NCBI GenBank assembly: GCA_035626155.1
Contig: DASPOF010000027.1
Location: 1-64,000 of the forward strand
Length of the DNA stretch: 64,000 nt
Reading direction: 5' to 3'
From: DASPOF01 sp035626155
GTDB lineage: Bacteria > Desulfobacterota > Binatia > Binatales > Binataceae
How positions within the stretch are numbered: the stretch's first letter is position 1; each line of letters starts with the position of its first letter. This document shows, in pieces, positions 51,790 through 60,632 of the stretch. A model generated the notes under the pieces. It was not told the DNA's origin. It saw only the letters and a program-made list of their open reading frames with translations, and did no database searches. Made by a program: the position numbers and the translations under genes.

Positions 51790-52367
51790 TATTGCCTCCC
51801 CACAGATTGCGGTCTGTTGTCGTCGCAACTCAGCCGTTAAGCGATCCACCTCGGCGCGGATCCTTGATCGTCTCCCACCGAGGGACCACGGAGCCGACGG
51901 GCCCGAGCGACTATCTCGGGCGCCGCACGGTCAACTGTGTGCCTGGCGCCATAAATGGAACGACAAAGGATTGAAAATAATCGCATGCTGCGTCAAGAGG
52001 ACTCCGAATCGGTTGCAGCCGCTCACGATCCAGCTCGACGTAAGTCGCCCGCCTTCATCCCAGCGTCGCGACGAACACCGCCAATCAGTTTTCAATCGGC
52101 AACCGGGATCAGTTTTGCACCGGCGGCAACAACGCAACGCTCGCCGTTTTTTTTCGGTCCGCGCCGAGTTCGTTTTCCGCCTGGGAACTCAGGCGGTTGG
52201 CGGCCCCGTCTAGGGTGAAATTCCCGCCGGCCTCGGACGTTTTTCCCGCCTGCGCTCAAAACCTTTTCCGGGCTCCCTCCGGCGCCTGCCCAATTAACTA
52301 AATCGTTCGAAGCGCCTATGTTGAGAGTCAGAACAAGACAGGAAATGAGTTCAGGAGGTGGACAGAA
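51790..52367. other. 578-bp region without a supported gene
   Basis: I see no convincing gene. It contains a 7-bp hairpin (GCCCGAG / CTCGGGC, 51901-51921) upstream of the arylsulfatase and an AT-rich patch near 51950-51985. Presumably it holds the divergent promoters of the sulfatase and the small membrane protein. Confidence 0.55.
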
Positions 52368-52697
52368 ATGATTAGCTACAAAGGCGGCAACCCGGCGAAA
52401 GACGGTTTCTATTGGAAGAAAGGCGAGTGGGAAATCGTGACGGTTGAGGGAGCTAACGGCAAGCTGCCGGGCGGCGCCGAATGCGAATATATCAAGGTGC
52501 CGGGCCTTCTGTTCGTCCCGGTCGCAATCGCGCTCAGCGTACCATTCGTAATTTTCCTGCCCTTCATCGGCTTCGCGATGCTGTTCGTGCTGGTCGGGAG
52601 GAAGGTGGGCGGACGCCTGGGGGTTGCTTGCCGCGCGTTGGCGGAGAGACTTGCGCATCGGCGGGCCGTGGCAACCGAGACTGCAGCACGCTATTGA
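52368..52697 (+). CDS. Small membrane protein of unknown function
   Basis: 109 residues. A very strong ribosome site (AGGAGG) lies 9 bases before the ATG. An N-terminal soluble part (YKGGNPAKDGFYWKKGEWEIVTVEG) is followed by two closely spaced hydrophobic segments (PGLLFVPVAIALSVPFVIFL and GFAMLFVLVG) and a basic tail with an amphipathic Ala/Arg helix. I do not recognise a family. Confidence 0.7.
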   Translation: MISYKGGNPAKDGFYWKKGEWEIVTVEGANGKLPGGAECEYIKVPGLLFVPVAIALSVPFVIFLPFIGFAMLFVLVGRKVGGRLGVACRALAERLAHRRAVATETAARY

Positions 52698-52860
52698 GGG
52701 AGTTTGCGGAAGGCTTCGCAGCGGCCACCACTGCACACTTGGATCTGACGAAGCAATGTTGGCAATGCGAGGAGTTGATCGATATCATGCGGCGGCGCAG
52801 CGTGCGGTTGCGCCGCCGCAGCCGCTTTTCTGATTCGGCTTCCCAGATCGGTACCAGGCT

Positions 52861-53694
52861 TCATCTCTTGAATGATGGCCCCTTGTAGCCCATAGCCGAC
52901 GGATCCATACTAACCGCCCCTTGCAACCTCGGACCGATAGTCAGGCCACCGTCAACGATCATTGCCTGCCCGGTGATCCACTCTGATTCGTCGCTCGCCA
53001 GAAACACGACCATGTTGGCGATATCTTCAGGTTTGCCCACGCGCGGAATAGGTTGTGCGTGGCCGAACGCCTGGTCCAAAATTGCGGGATCTTCCAGTCC
53101 CGGGAACGCATTCCAGATTGAAGTGCTGATGACACCCGGACAGATGCAGTTTACCCGGATTCGATCCTCGCCAAGTTGCAACGCGGCGGCTCGAGTCAGA
53201 CTTATCACCGCGCCTTTGGAAGCCGAGTACGCCGCTGCGTACCCCGTAGGCAGAAAGGCAGCCACCGACGACGTCGAAATGATTGAGCCTCCGCCGGTCT
53301 TTCGCATTGGCTCGACTGCGTATTTGATCCCGAGAAAGACCGAACGCAAAAGCACCGAGATAGTCCGATCCCAGTCCTCCGCGCTGACGGCTTCGATGGG
53401 ACCGACCGCTCCCACCAGGCCGGCGTTGTTGACCATCACGTCAAGCCGCCCATATTCCTTGACCGCGCGCTCGACCACCGATTTGATCGCGGGCTCGCTC
53501 GAAACGTCGGTGTGCTGGAATACCGCTCGTCCGCCCGCCGCGGCAATCTCGCTGATGACCGCCTCGCCGCCCTGAGAGTTCAAATCGGCCGCGACCACAG
53601 CGGCGCCCTCCCGCGCGAAGCACAACGCGGTTCCTCGCCCGATGCCGCTCGCCGCGCCGGTGATCACTGCCACTTTGCCATCCAGTCTGCCCAT
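52861..53694 (-). CDS. Short-chain dehydrogenase/reductase
   Basis: 277 residues from the ATG at 53694 (ribosome site GGGAGA). It has the classical SDR pattern: TGAASGIG cofactor loop, DLN acidic residue favouring NAD+, NNAG, catalytic Ser in STSSVAAF, and YSASK with Tyr and Lys. The substrate is unknown. It is not obviously linked to the neighbouring cytochrome genes. Confidence 0.92.
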   Translation of the reverse strand: MGRLDGKVAVITGAASGIGRGTALCFAREGAAVVAADLNSQGGEAVISEIAAAGGRAVFQHTDVSSEPAIKSVVERAVKEYGRLDVMVNNAGLVGAVGPIEAVSAEDWDRTISVLLRSVFLGIKYAVEPMRKTGGGSIISTSSVAAFLPTGYAAAYSASKGAVISLTRAAALQLGEDRIRVNCICPGVISTSIWNAFPGLEDPAILDQAFGHAQPIPRVGKPEDIANMVVFLASDESEWITGQAMIVDGGLTIGPRLQGAVSMDPSAMGYKGPSFKR

Positions 53695-53909
53695 GATTTT
53701 CTCCCGTTGTCGCCAGCTACGTGCCTGGTCCCAACTACCACAAGATCGCCCCGTCTCTGAACCGCGTCGATGGTCAAAGCTGGCAGGCTGGTGATGAATC
53801 ACAGCGCATGCTTCGCGAGCCGGCCGCCGGTGTTCACGAGCCGCTGCTGCGGGCTGGTCAGCGACCAGTTGGCGATCGCCCTGGCGAGCGTCACCCGCGC
53901 GGCCGTTCC

Positions 53910-54566
53910 TCAGCTCTCAACCCGAATCACGCCCTGTTTGATGGCAAACTTAATCAGATCGGTTCGGCTGTGAAGGTCGAGCTTCTCCATCACGTGATCG
54001 CGATGTGACATCGCGGTCTTCACGCTGACACCGAGGAACTCCGCGACTTCCTTGTTGCTGTGTCCGAGCGCCACCAGCCTCAAGACCTGCTTTTCGCGGT
54101 CGGTCAGCGTCTCGTAAGGATCGTCCTTCCCGGGTCCCGGCGCCTGTGGCGCATGTTGCATCGCTTCTCTTGCGATCTGCGGATCGAGCACGAGGCCGCC
54201 CTTTGTGACGGAGCGAATCGCGGCGGCCAACTCTGAGCCGAGCATTCGCTTGAGCACGTACCCCGCAACTCCGGCCTTGAGAAAGCGCTGGATATACTCG
54301 CGATCTTCGTACTGGGTCAGCACCAATACCTGGGTCTTGGGCACTTCGCGCCTGAGTTCCAGCGTCGCCTCGAGCCCTCCCAGGCCGGGCATCGCGATGT
54401 CCATCAGGACCACGTCGGGCTTGAGCCGCTGGCATCGATCGACCGCCTCGCGGCCGTTGGTCGCCTCGCCGACAACCTCGATGTCATCGGCCAGGCTGAG
54501 CAACGCCTTTATTCCGTCACGCATCAGCGCGTGATCGTCGGCGACTACGACTCGAATCTTGGCCAT
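53910..54566 (-). CDS. NarL/LuxR-family response regulator
   Basis: 218 residues. The receiver domain has Asp56 (VVLMDIAMPG) and Lys in VLKRMLG. The C-terminal GerE-type helix-turn-helix is LTDREKQVLRLVALGHSNKEVAEFLGVSVKTAMSH. The start lies 2 bp after the stop of the cognate kinase. Its targets probably include the nonaheme/cytochrome b genes just upstream on the same strand (inference). Confidence 0.95.
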   Translation of the reverse strand: MAKIRVVVADDHALMRDGIKALLSLADDIEVVGEATNGREAVDRCQRLKPDVVLMDIAMPGLGGLEATLELRREVPKTQVLVLTQYEDREYIQRFLKAGVAGYVLKRMLGSELAAAIRSVTKGGLVLDPQIAREAMQHAPQAPGPGKDDPYETLTDREKQVLRLVALGHSNKEVAEFLGVSVKTAMSHRDHVMEKLDLHSRTDLIKFAIKQGVIRVES

Positions 54567-54568
54567 GG

Positions 54569-56431
54569 TTATGCCGCAAGCGGCACCGTCAGCAAAACTC
54601 TCGTGCCCTGGCCCGGCGCGGACTCGATAACTGCGCTGCCGCCCAGTAGTTCGAGCCTCTCCCGTATGCCGGCCAGCCCCAGCCCTCGTCCATCGACTGC
54701 GGTGGCGGAAATGGCCGCTGGATCGAAGCCCTCGCCATCATCCTCAATCTCTACTGTAACAGCGCGCGGCCCGAGTGCACACTGGATGAGGACGCTCTTC
54801 GCCTCGGCGTGCTTGACGATGTTGGTAATCACTTCCTGAACGGCTCGAAACAGGGCGGTCTCGACCTCGGCCGGGACGCGCCCGCCGACCTCATCGAATT
54901 CACAACGCACCGACACGCCGCGCCGCTTCAAGTCGCGCTCTGCGTACCATCGGATTGCAGGGAAGAGCCCGAGGTCGTCGAGCATCGAGGGCCGCAGGTC
55001 GAAGCTCATCCGGTGAATCCCGTCGAGCGTCTTGATCGCGAGCGCCCGCACATCCTGGAGGCGATCGCTCGAGGTTCCCGGCGGCAGCGTCGCCATCGCG
55101 GTGTCCAGCCCGAGCGCGAGCGTGCCGATTAACTGGCTGGTCTCGTCGTGAAGCTCGCGCGCGATACGCCGGCGCTCGTCTTCCTGGGCGCCGATGAGCT
55201 TTTGGAGGAGCCTGGCCCTCAGTTCGTCGCGCTGCTTGAGTTCCTGGTAGAGCCGATCGATTTCGCGGGTGCGCTCCTCGACCCGCAGCTCGAGCTGGTC
55301 GCGCGCGCGCGCCACATCCTCGAGCGATTGCCGGAGCGCAACCCGCATCCGCTCGAGCGCCGCCCCGAGCCGTCCGACCTCGTCCGCGCCGAGCTCGGGA
55401 ATCGGGGTCTTGAGCTCGCCGGCGGCGATCCGCCCGGCCGTCCGGGTCAGCAATGAAAGCGGCGCCGTGATACTGGCGGCGGCTCCCAAGGCAAACAACA
55501 GCGACAGCAGCGCGAGCGCGGGAGCCCCGGCAAGAATCTTCCAGCGCAAAGCAGTCGCGGTCGAAAACGCCCGCTCCTCGGGCTGGTGGATGCTCATCCC
55601 CCACGGCACCCGGCGCGACAGCGGCGCAAACGCCATCACCTCGTTGACCCGGACGTTCACCTGTCCGCGCTCGTGACATCCGTGACAGGTGCCGGCCGTC
55701 TGCGCCTGCCGCTTGATGAGCGCCTCGAGAAAATGACGATGGTCGCTCTCGGTGTAGAGCTGGTCGGCCGCGGTGCTGGCGATCACGATGCCGTTCTGAT
55801 CCATGAGGTCAACGGCCTCGTCCGGGTCGAGCGGCACGAAATTCAGCAGCGCGCGAAACGACGCGCTTTCCGGCTCGATCTCTCCACCGACCAGGCCGGC
55901 TACGCGGCTTTGCAGGTCTTTGACTGGTATGAGGAGAAAGAGCCGATGCGCGCCGCCGGGGAGAAGCGAAAGCGCCGAGACTTCCGGCACACCCTTCTCG
56001 AGCGCTTCCCTGAAGGCGGGAAGTTCCTTCCACGCGGGATCGAAGCCGGGACCGGTTGCGGGTTCCGCCTCGATCAGACGGCCGCTCCTGCCGAGCAGGA
56101 ATACCTGTGAGAGGAGCCGGGAGCGAAGGTATGCCTCTCTGAGAGTGCCCGGCGGTATCGACGGATCGCCGGCCGCGCCGACGCCCACGATGGGCGCGAT
56201 CGCCTCCAGCAGCTCGAGCTGCGAATTCACCACCGAATCGGCGTGCGCGGCCATGCTGACCGCCAGATGTTGGCGCTCGGCCAGCACCTGGTTTTCGAGC
56301 GAATGCACGCTCGACCAGCTCAGCCAGCCGAGCAGCACGGTGGGGCCGAGCGTCCCCGCCATCGTGAGAAGCACGATCCGGGTGCGAAGACCGCTGCGGC
56401 GCGCGCTCTGCCTAACGGTGGCTGTTGCCAT
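54569..56431 (-). CDS. NarX-type sensor histidine kinase with CXXCH in its periplasmic cache domain
   Basis: 620 residues. TM1 (about 18-38) and TM2 (about 297-318) enclose a large cache-like domain with the sequence TAGTCHGCHERG, i.e. Cys249, Cys252 and His253, a canonical heme c attachment motif. HAMP (about 320-370), a coiled coil, a HisKA_3 domain with His428 (ARELHDETSQ) and HATPase_c (DDGEGFDP, GRGLGLAGIRERL) follow. It lies downstream of the nonaheme-cytochrome b genes and next to its NarL-type regulator. Heme-based sensing of redox state or a small ligand is inferred. Confidence 0.93.
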   Translation of the reverse strand: MATATVRQSARRSGLRTRIVLLTMAGTLGPTVLLGWLSWSSVHSLENQVLAERQHLAVSMAAHADSVVNSQLELLEAIAPIVGVGAAGDPSIPPGTLREAYLRSRLLSQVFLLGRSGRLIEAEPATGPGFDPAWKELPAFREALEKGVPEVSALSLLPGGAHRLFLLIPVKDLQSRVAGLVGGEIEPESASFRALLNFVPLDPDEAVDLMDQNGIVIASTAADQLYTESDHRHFLEALIKRQAQTAGTCHGCHERGQVNVRVNEVMAFAPLSRRVPWGMSIHQPEERAFSTATALRWKILAGAPALALLSLLFALGAAASITAPLSLLTRTAGRIAAGELKTPIPELGADEVGRLGAALERMRVALRQSLEDVARARDQLELRVEERTREIDRLYQELKQRDELRARLLQKLIGAQEDERRRIARELHDETSQLIGTLALGLDTAMATLPPGTSSDRLQDVRALAIKTLDGIHRMSFDLRPSMLDDLGLFPAIRWYAERDLKRRGVSVRCEFDEVGGRVPAEVETALFRAVQEVITNIVKHAEAKSVLIQCALGPRAVTVEIEDDGEGFDPAAISATAVDGRGLGLAGIRERLELLGGSAVIESAPGQGTRVLLTVPLAA

Positions 56432-56541
56432 TGTCCCGTATCACCGCCATCGGGGCAGCGCCGCCGGCGGCAGGGTGATTGTCTGACCGATCACGCGCGA
56501 GAGGCGGTGACATACTTGCGCCGGCCGCCGGCGTATCGCGC

Positions 56542-57243
56542 TTAAGCCTGGGAGTGCGCCCGTTTCTCGCGTTCGGCGCTGGCGCGCATCCGTTCGTACT
56601 CGAGCGGATGTTCCTTTTCCATGCGCTCATGGCTCACCTTTCCCGTGAAAATGCCGACATCGAAGGGAAATACATCCGGCGATAGATGAGCGTTGTAGAT
56701 GTGCCACGTGATCACGATCAGAAAAGCCAACAGCCCCTCGTTGCTGTGCGCGGTGCGGGCCGCCGGGATGAACTCGCCGGGCAAAAAGCGCGTCGTCAAA
56801 ACCGGAAAGAACAGCATGAGCCCGGTCACGATCATCAGCAGTGAGCCGACCACCATTCCCCAGTACTCGAACTTCTGCCGGTAGTCGTAACGGTCGAAGC
56901 GCGCCTGCTCGTCGGACACCCGCAAGTAGTAGCGCATCATCATCACCGCATCGCGAAAATCCTTGCGCGTTATGACCATCGACGGGCTCGTCCGTTTCGA
57001 AATCACGAGTACGAGCGCTGCCGCAATGTGGGCGGCGACAACCGCGGCAAACAGGATTCCCGCGCCGCGATGCACCCATCGCACGCGATGGATCCCTCCC
57101 ATCGCCGCGATCACCCACTGCGCCCATTGCGCCTCGAAAAATTTCTGCGCAAGCCCGCTCAGCCCCAGCACCACGAACAGCAGCATCACGAACAAATGCT
57201 CGATCCGCTGCCTGACGGAAAACCGGATTACATACTCATTCAT
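56542..57243 (-). CDS. Cytochrome b (FdhI/HyaC-like) quinol subunit, second copy
   Basis: 233 residues from the ATG at 57243, overlapping the nonaheme gene stop by 4 nt. Four transmembrane helices and conserved His residues (IEHLFVMLLF, HRVRWVHRGAG, HIAAALVLV, TAHSNEGLLAFLIVITWHIYNAHL). The NAHLSPDVFPFDVGIFTGKVSHER motif is shared with the paralogue at 48253-49101. It oxidises or reduces quinol for the nonaheme cytochrome. Confidence 0.9.
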   Translation of the reverse strand: MNEYVIRFSVRQRIEHLFVMLLFVVLGLSGLAQKFFEAQWAQWVIAAMGGIHRVRWVHRGAGILFAAVVAAHIAAALVLVISKRTSPSMVITRKDFRDAVMMMRYYLRVSDEQARFDRYDYRQKFEYWGMVVGSLLMIVTGLMLFFPVLTTRFLPGEFIPAARTAHSNEGLLAFLIVITWHIYNAHLSPDVFPFDVGIFTGKVSHERMEKEHPLEYERMRASAEREKRAHSQA

Positions 57244-58304
57244 CGGTTCACCACTACGCGCCATAGATGCAGGAGAATCTGAAGCACCAATCCGCCGATC
57301 ACGAACGGGATGAAGATTATGTAGAAAATCTTGACCGCGTACACCAACGGCGCATGCCGCGGGCTCGCCTCGTAGTGCCCAATCCACGCGGATGGAAAGT
57401 TGGGGCCGGCCCCCGCATGGCAGCGCCGGCAGACCGTGAGCAGGTTCGCCTTGATCACCGCCGTGCTAAGCCCTTCGACCCGGCTGATGTCATGCACGCC
57501 GTGGCAGTCCGTGCAGGTTGCGGTGAACTCGCGCGGGTCGGTTTTCTCGTAGCGCTCCATCGAAACCGTCATCCCGTGGAAGTCGGTCAGGTAAGTCGTA
57601 AGCACCTGGGTCGAAATCCCGTACTTCGCCATCATCTCCTTGTTCGTATGGCATCGTGCGCACAGTTGCGGGATGCCCAAATGCCACGAGGCCGACGTCG
57701 GATTGGTATTGTCGTGCGGATGATGGCAGTCGGTGCAGACCGGGACGTCGCCGTTGTCCTCCTCGAGCAACGCCTTGCCGTGGACGCTTTTGACGTATGC
57801 CGCGGCGATCGCGGAATGGCACTTCGCGCAGGTGCGTGAAGTCAGCGCGCGCGGCCGGGCCGGCGGCGTAATCGCGTGCGAACCGTGACAATCGACGCAG
57901 GTCGGAGCGCCCTGGTTGCCCTTGGAAATCTCGGCGTAGTGAACGCCGTCGAGCAGCCTGCTGTACTCCGGAAAATGGCACTGCTTGCACAGCTCGTAGT
58001 ACGCCAGCCGCATCGCGTGCCGGTTCTGGAACAGCTTCGGCGGATGGGGGACCGTCGTGATGTCGGAATGACAGTCGGTGCAGGCAAGCTTCCCGCCATG
58101 GACCGAATGGGCGAAGCCCTGCGCGTCCACGTAAAGCGAAAGCTTCTCACCATCGCCCAGCTTGGCCGCAAAGGCCTGATTGCCGTGGCAAGCCATGCAG
58201 GTGGCATTGGAAGGAGGGTCGGATGCGGCCGCCGCGCGCTGCCCTCCTGCGAGGGCGACGATGGCGCCGGCCGCCACCATTAACAACGCTAATCTTTGCC
58301 CCAT
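57240..58304 (-). CDS. Nonaheme cytochrome c with C-terminal membrane anchor
   Basis: 354 residues with a signal peptide (LALLMVAAGAIVALAGGQRAAAA) and nine CXXCH motifs (CMACH, CTDCH, CKQCH, CVDCH, CAKCH, CTDCH, CARCH, CTDCH, CRRCH). A C-terminal helix (IFYIIFIPFVIGGLVLQIL) anchors it. It is paralogous in layout to the undecaheme protein, with its own cytochrome b. The same strand carries the heme-motif kinase and NarL regulator right after it. Confidence 0.93.
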   Translation of the reverse strand: MGQRLALLMVAAGAIVALAGGQRAAAASDPPSNATCMACHGNQAFAAKLGDGEKLSLYVDAQGFAHSVHGGKLACTDCHSDITTVPHPPKLFQNRHAMRLAYYELCKQCHFPEYSRLLDGVHYAEISKGNQGAPTCVDCHGSHAITPPARPRALTSRTCAKCHSAIAAAYVKSVHGKALLEEDNGDVPVCTDCHHPHDNTNPTSASWHLGIPQLCARCHTNKEMMAKYGISTQVLTTYLTDFHGMTVSMERYEKTDPREFTATCTDCHGVHDISRVEGLSTAVIKANLLTVCRRCHAGAGPNFPSAWIGHYEASPRHAPLVYAVKIFYIIFIPFVIGGLVLQILLHLWRVVVNR

Positions 58305-58528
58305 TGACGCATTAGAATATCATCACGAATGGGACGAGACTAACCCCGCAAATGGCGCAAATCGCTACATTTTCCAGACTCTGAAGTTCGCAGGCCCATC
58401 TCTCTCGCGGATCGCGCCCGCCACGATTCCTTCCGCGCCGCCGCCGTTGGGCGTATGCTGCGGTCGCGGTCGCGTCGGTCTCTTGTTAGGGCCTAAGTTG
58501 TGGCTCAAGGGAGGCGAAGGAGAAACCG
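58305..58528. other. 224-bp divergent intergenic region
   Basis: It separates the nonaheme gene (minus) from the four-repeat secreted protein (plus). No sigma-54 element of the 40.0-kb type or ATTACA palindrome was seen. Confidence 0.5.
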
Positions 58529-59743
58529 ATGACGGCAAAATCTCCTGCCTGGTGGATGGTTCCCCTCCTGGGGGCGATTTTCGTTGCCTGCCGCGCATCG
58601 CCGGCGCCCCGCGCCGAGCTTCAGCCCAGTCAGCCCTGCGAGAAGCTTACCGAGGCGCTCCGGATTCAAGAGCGTCTGGCGCACGAGTGTAGTCGCGGGC
58701 CCGCGCGGTCCGCCGGACCAGCGGCGCCCACGCGCCCGTGCGGTCCGAAGGACTACTGCTGTTCGGTGGAATATCGGATGCGCAGCTACGAAGCGGACAA
58801 GGCGGTGGATGAGATCGAAGAGCAGATGGGGTCTCAAGGCGCGTCTTGCTATTGCTCGAGAGACCCGGCGCAATGCCACGTGCCACAGCCGCGCGAGCTT
58901 GAACTTTGCGAAAATGTCGCGCGAACGAATCAGGCGCACGAGAATGCGGAAGCTGCCCTTGAAGAATCAGACAGCGACAACATGTATGACGTTATTCATA
59001 CCCCGCCACGGAATGCAGAAGAGGCCGCTTCGCTGAAGCGCTTGAGGGAAGCGAATCAGGCGATCGAGCTAACGGAAAAGGCGGCCGACGAGGCCGAGGC
59101 GGAGGCCTCCGCGCAAGGAATCAATTGCGAGAACATCGTCGAAGGCTGGCGCGCATCGCCGACGCCCTGCGGCGAGCCGGGTCCGAATCCGCTTTGCGAG
59201 AAACTCGCAAAGGCCATGGAGGAAAGTGACGCGCAGAGGCATCAGGAACCTGTGTGCGCCGCGCCGGTTAATACGCAAGGGGCCGCAGTCATCCAATGGC
59301 TACCGTCTTGCCCCGAGTGGACCGATTGGAAGAAGCGCGGCGACGAAGCGCAGCGAGCAATCGATCAGGTCAAGGCGCAGATGAGGTCGGACGGGACCAC
59401 CTGTTTTTGCGCTCAACACGGGACGTTGTGGCGCTGCCGGCCGGGCTGCTCTCGCGAAGCTGAACTTTGCAAGCAACTCGACGCGGCCAACCAAGCGTAC
59501 TCGCAGGCGATGGCCGGCGCGCACGAGTTCGCGCCCTGCTATTCGCCTTGCGAGCCGATCGGGACCGGCCTTCCGGGGATGCCCAAGGCACCCGTTGGGA
59601 TCGCCGACATTCCCGGCGTCGCGCCCTCGGTGATGGAAGAAAAGCGAAGCCGCATCAGGGAAGCGCGTGGTGTGCTCGATGAGGCCCGGGCCAAGGTGGA
59701 TGCGGAAAAGTTCGATTGCCAGGGATTCCAGCCGGAACAGTGA
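58529..59743 (+). CDS. Exported protein with four copies of a Cys-bounded helical module
   Basis: 404 residues; ribosome site AAGGAG. The N-terminus has an export signal that ends in a near-lipobox (IFVAC, Cys21), so it may be a lipoprotein. Four modules of 73-84 residues follow, each opening with C-x-x-[LV] (Cys37, 127, 223, 314), running into a charged amphipathic helix and closing with a [GK]-x-x-C type turn (Cys107, 200, 292, 397). The small protein at 31437-31853 has one such module. The paired cysteines suggest disulfide- or metal-stabilised repeats. No known family is recognised. It is transcribed divergently from the nonaheme gene. Confidence 0.78.
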   Translation: MTAKSPAWWMVPLLGAIFVACRASPAPRAELQPSQPCEKLTEALRIQERLAHECSRGPARSAGPAAPTRPCGPKDYCCSVEYRMRSYEADKAVDEIEEQMGSQGASCYCSRDPAQCHVPQPRELELCENVARTNQAHENAEAALEESDSDNMYDVIHTPPRNAEEAASLKRLREANQAIELTEKAADEAEAEASAQGINCENIVEGWRASPTPCGEPGPNPLCEKLAKAMEESDAQRHQEPVCAAPVNTQGAAVIQWLPSCPEWTDWKKRGDEAQRAIDQVKAQMRSDGTTCFCAQHGTLWRCRPGCSREAELCKQLDAANQAYSQAMAGAHEFAPCYSPCEPIGTGLPGMPKAPVGIADIPGVAPSVMEEKRSRIREARGVLDEARAKVDAEKFDCQGFQPEQ

Positions 59744-59772
59744 CCCGCGCGCCGCGAAGTGCGCGATCAAGA

Positions 59773-59806
59773 GGCAAGCCCCGCCGGTAGTGGGCGGGTT
59801 TCATTT
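59773..59806 (+). terminator. Weak hairpin terminator
   Basis: CCCGCC and GGCGGG pair around a 7-base loop, followed by TTTCATTT, 36 bp after the stop of the four-repeat protein. Confidence 0.35.
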
Positions 59807-59814
59807 GCCGTCGG

Positions 59815-59863
59815 TATTCTGAGCCCTCTCCCTATCGCTGGGAGAGGGTGTGGGAGAGGGACC
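59815..59863 (+). repeat. Solo copy of the DUF559-cassette palindrome
   Basis: TATTCTGAGCCCTCTCCC - loop - GGGAGAGGGTGTGGGAGAGGGACC, nearly identical to 20843-20891 including upstream GTCGG-type sequence. It lies upstream of a HEPN gene with no DUF559 copy, so it is a gene-free instance of the repeat. Confidence 0.85.
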
Positions 59864-59999
59864 GCTTCGCGGCGCGGATGTCTGGTGCGCCGCGAAGCTG
59901 TGACCGGAGAACTGCGCGGGCAATACTCTTATCGCGCGCTCGCGCTTGCGCCGGCGCGCGCGATCGGAAGGGAAGATTCACATCGCGCGGGTTATTGCG

Positions 60000-60548
60000 G
60001 TGAAACCATCAACTGCTGACCTCATCAAGGGCATCCGACACGACCTAATCGAGGCGCGCAATTGCTTTTCGGTTTACCGTGCCTACAAGCTCAAAGAGAC
60101 GCGCGAAAAATACTCAGACGCGTTTCGGACATTCAAGCCATTCCTTTCGTGCGATCTCCGTGCCCACTTCGCCGCGATGATGGTGACGCTAGGTCGCATT
60201 TTCGACCGGGAACCAAAGTACATTGGAATCGCTGCCTTGCTAAAAGCCGCTCCGCACCTCAAGGACTTGGAACCGGAGAAGTATAAGCTCGCGATGGATC
60301 TCTGGGCGAGCGAGAAAATAATGCTGCTGCGGCATCAAGTTGTCGCTCACCGCTCGCCTCGCACGGAGAAGATTTTCCAGCTTGTCGATACATGCCTTGC
60401 TGACTTCAGCAAGCTCATTCAGTTGCTAGAGCAGCTGGTCGAAGCGTGGTCCCGAGCAGCCAAGTGCGATATGCGTAATTTGGGGCCAAAAATGGATCGA
60501 GAGGTGGATGACCTCCTGAAAGCTTTGAACCGGGTCTCCAAGGATTAG
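60000..60548 (+). CDS. HEPN-domain (AbiU2-like) protein
   Basis: 182 residues from a GTG at 60000; a TTG at 59946 is an upstream alternative and the ribosome site is poor. It is all-helical. LLRHQVVAHRSPRTEK contains R-x5-H, the RNase motif of HEPN domains, in the layout seen in AbiU2-like abortive infection proteins. A toxic RNase or phage-defence role is inferred only. No antitoxin or nucleotidyltransferase partner is adjacent. The gene is flanked by a solo dispersed repeat and a strong hairpin. Confidence 0.62.
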   Translation: MKPSTADLIKGIRHDLIEARNCFSVYRAYKLKETREKYSDAFRTFKPFLSCDLRAHFAAMMVTLGRIFDREPKYIGIAALLKAAPHLKDLEPEKYKLAMDLWASEKIMLLRHQVVAHRSPRTEKIFQLVDTCLADFSKLIQLLEQLVEAWSRAAKCDMRNLGPKMDREVDDLLKALNRVSKD

Positions 60549-60565
60549 CCTCGCGCGTTTCTTCC

Positions 60566-60607
60566 TCTTTCCCTTCCCCCGCATTCGGTTGCGGGGGCAG
60601 GGAAAGA
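60566..60607. terminator. Bidirectional hairpin between convergent genes
   Basis: TCTTTCCCT-T-CCCCCGCA pairs with TGCGGGGG-C-AGGGAAAGA across a 6-base loop: 17 bp of stem with one internal mismatch. Poly-pyrimidine flanks make it a plausible terminator for both the HEPN gene and the monoheme cytochrome gene. Confidence 0.75.
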
Positions 60608-60632
60608 AGGAGCGGCGCGCGCGGCGGGGCGA

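Noticed and set aside
52092..52736. Minus-strand frame of 214 residues overlapping the small membrane protein
   Set aside because: Opposite a gene with an excellent AGGAGG ribosome site; composition looks random.
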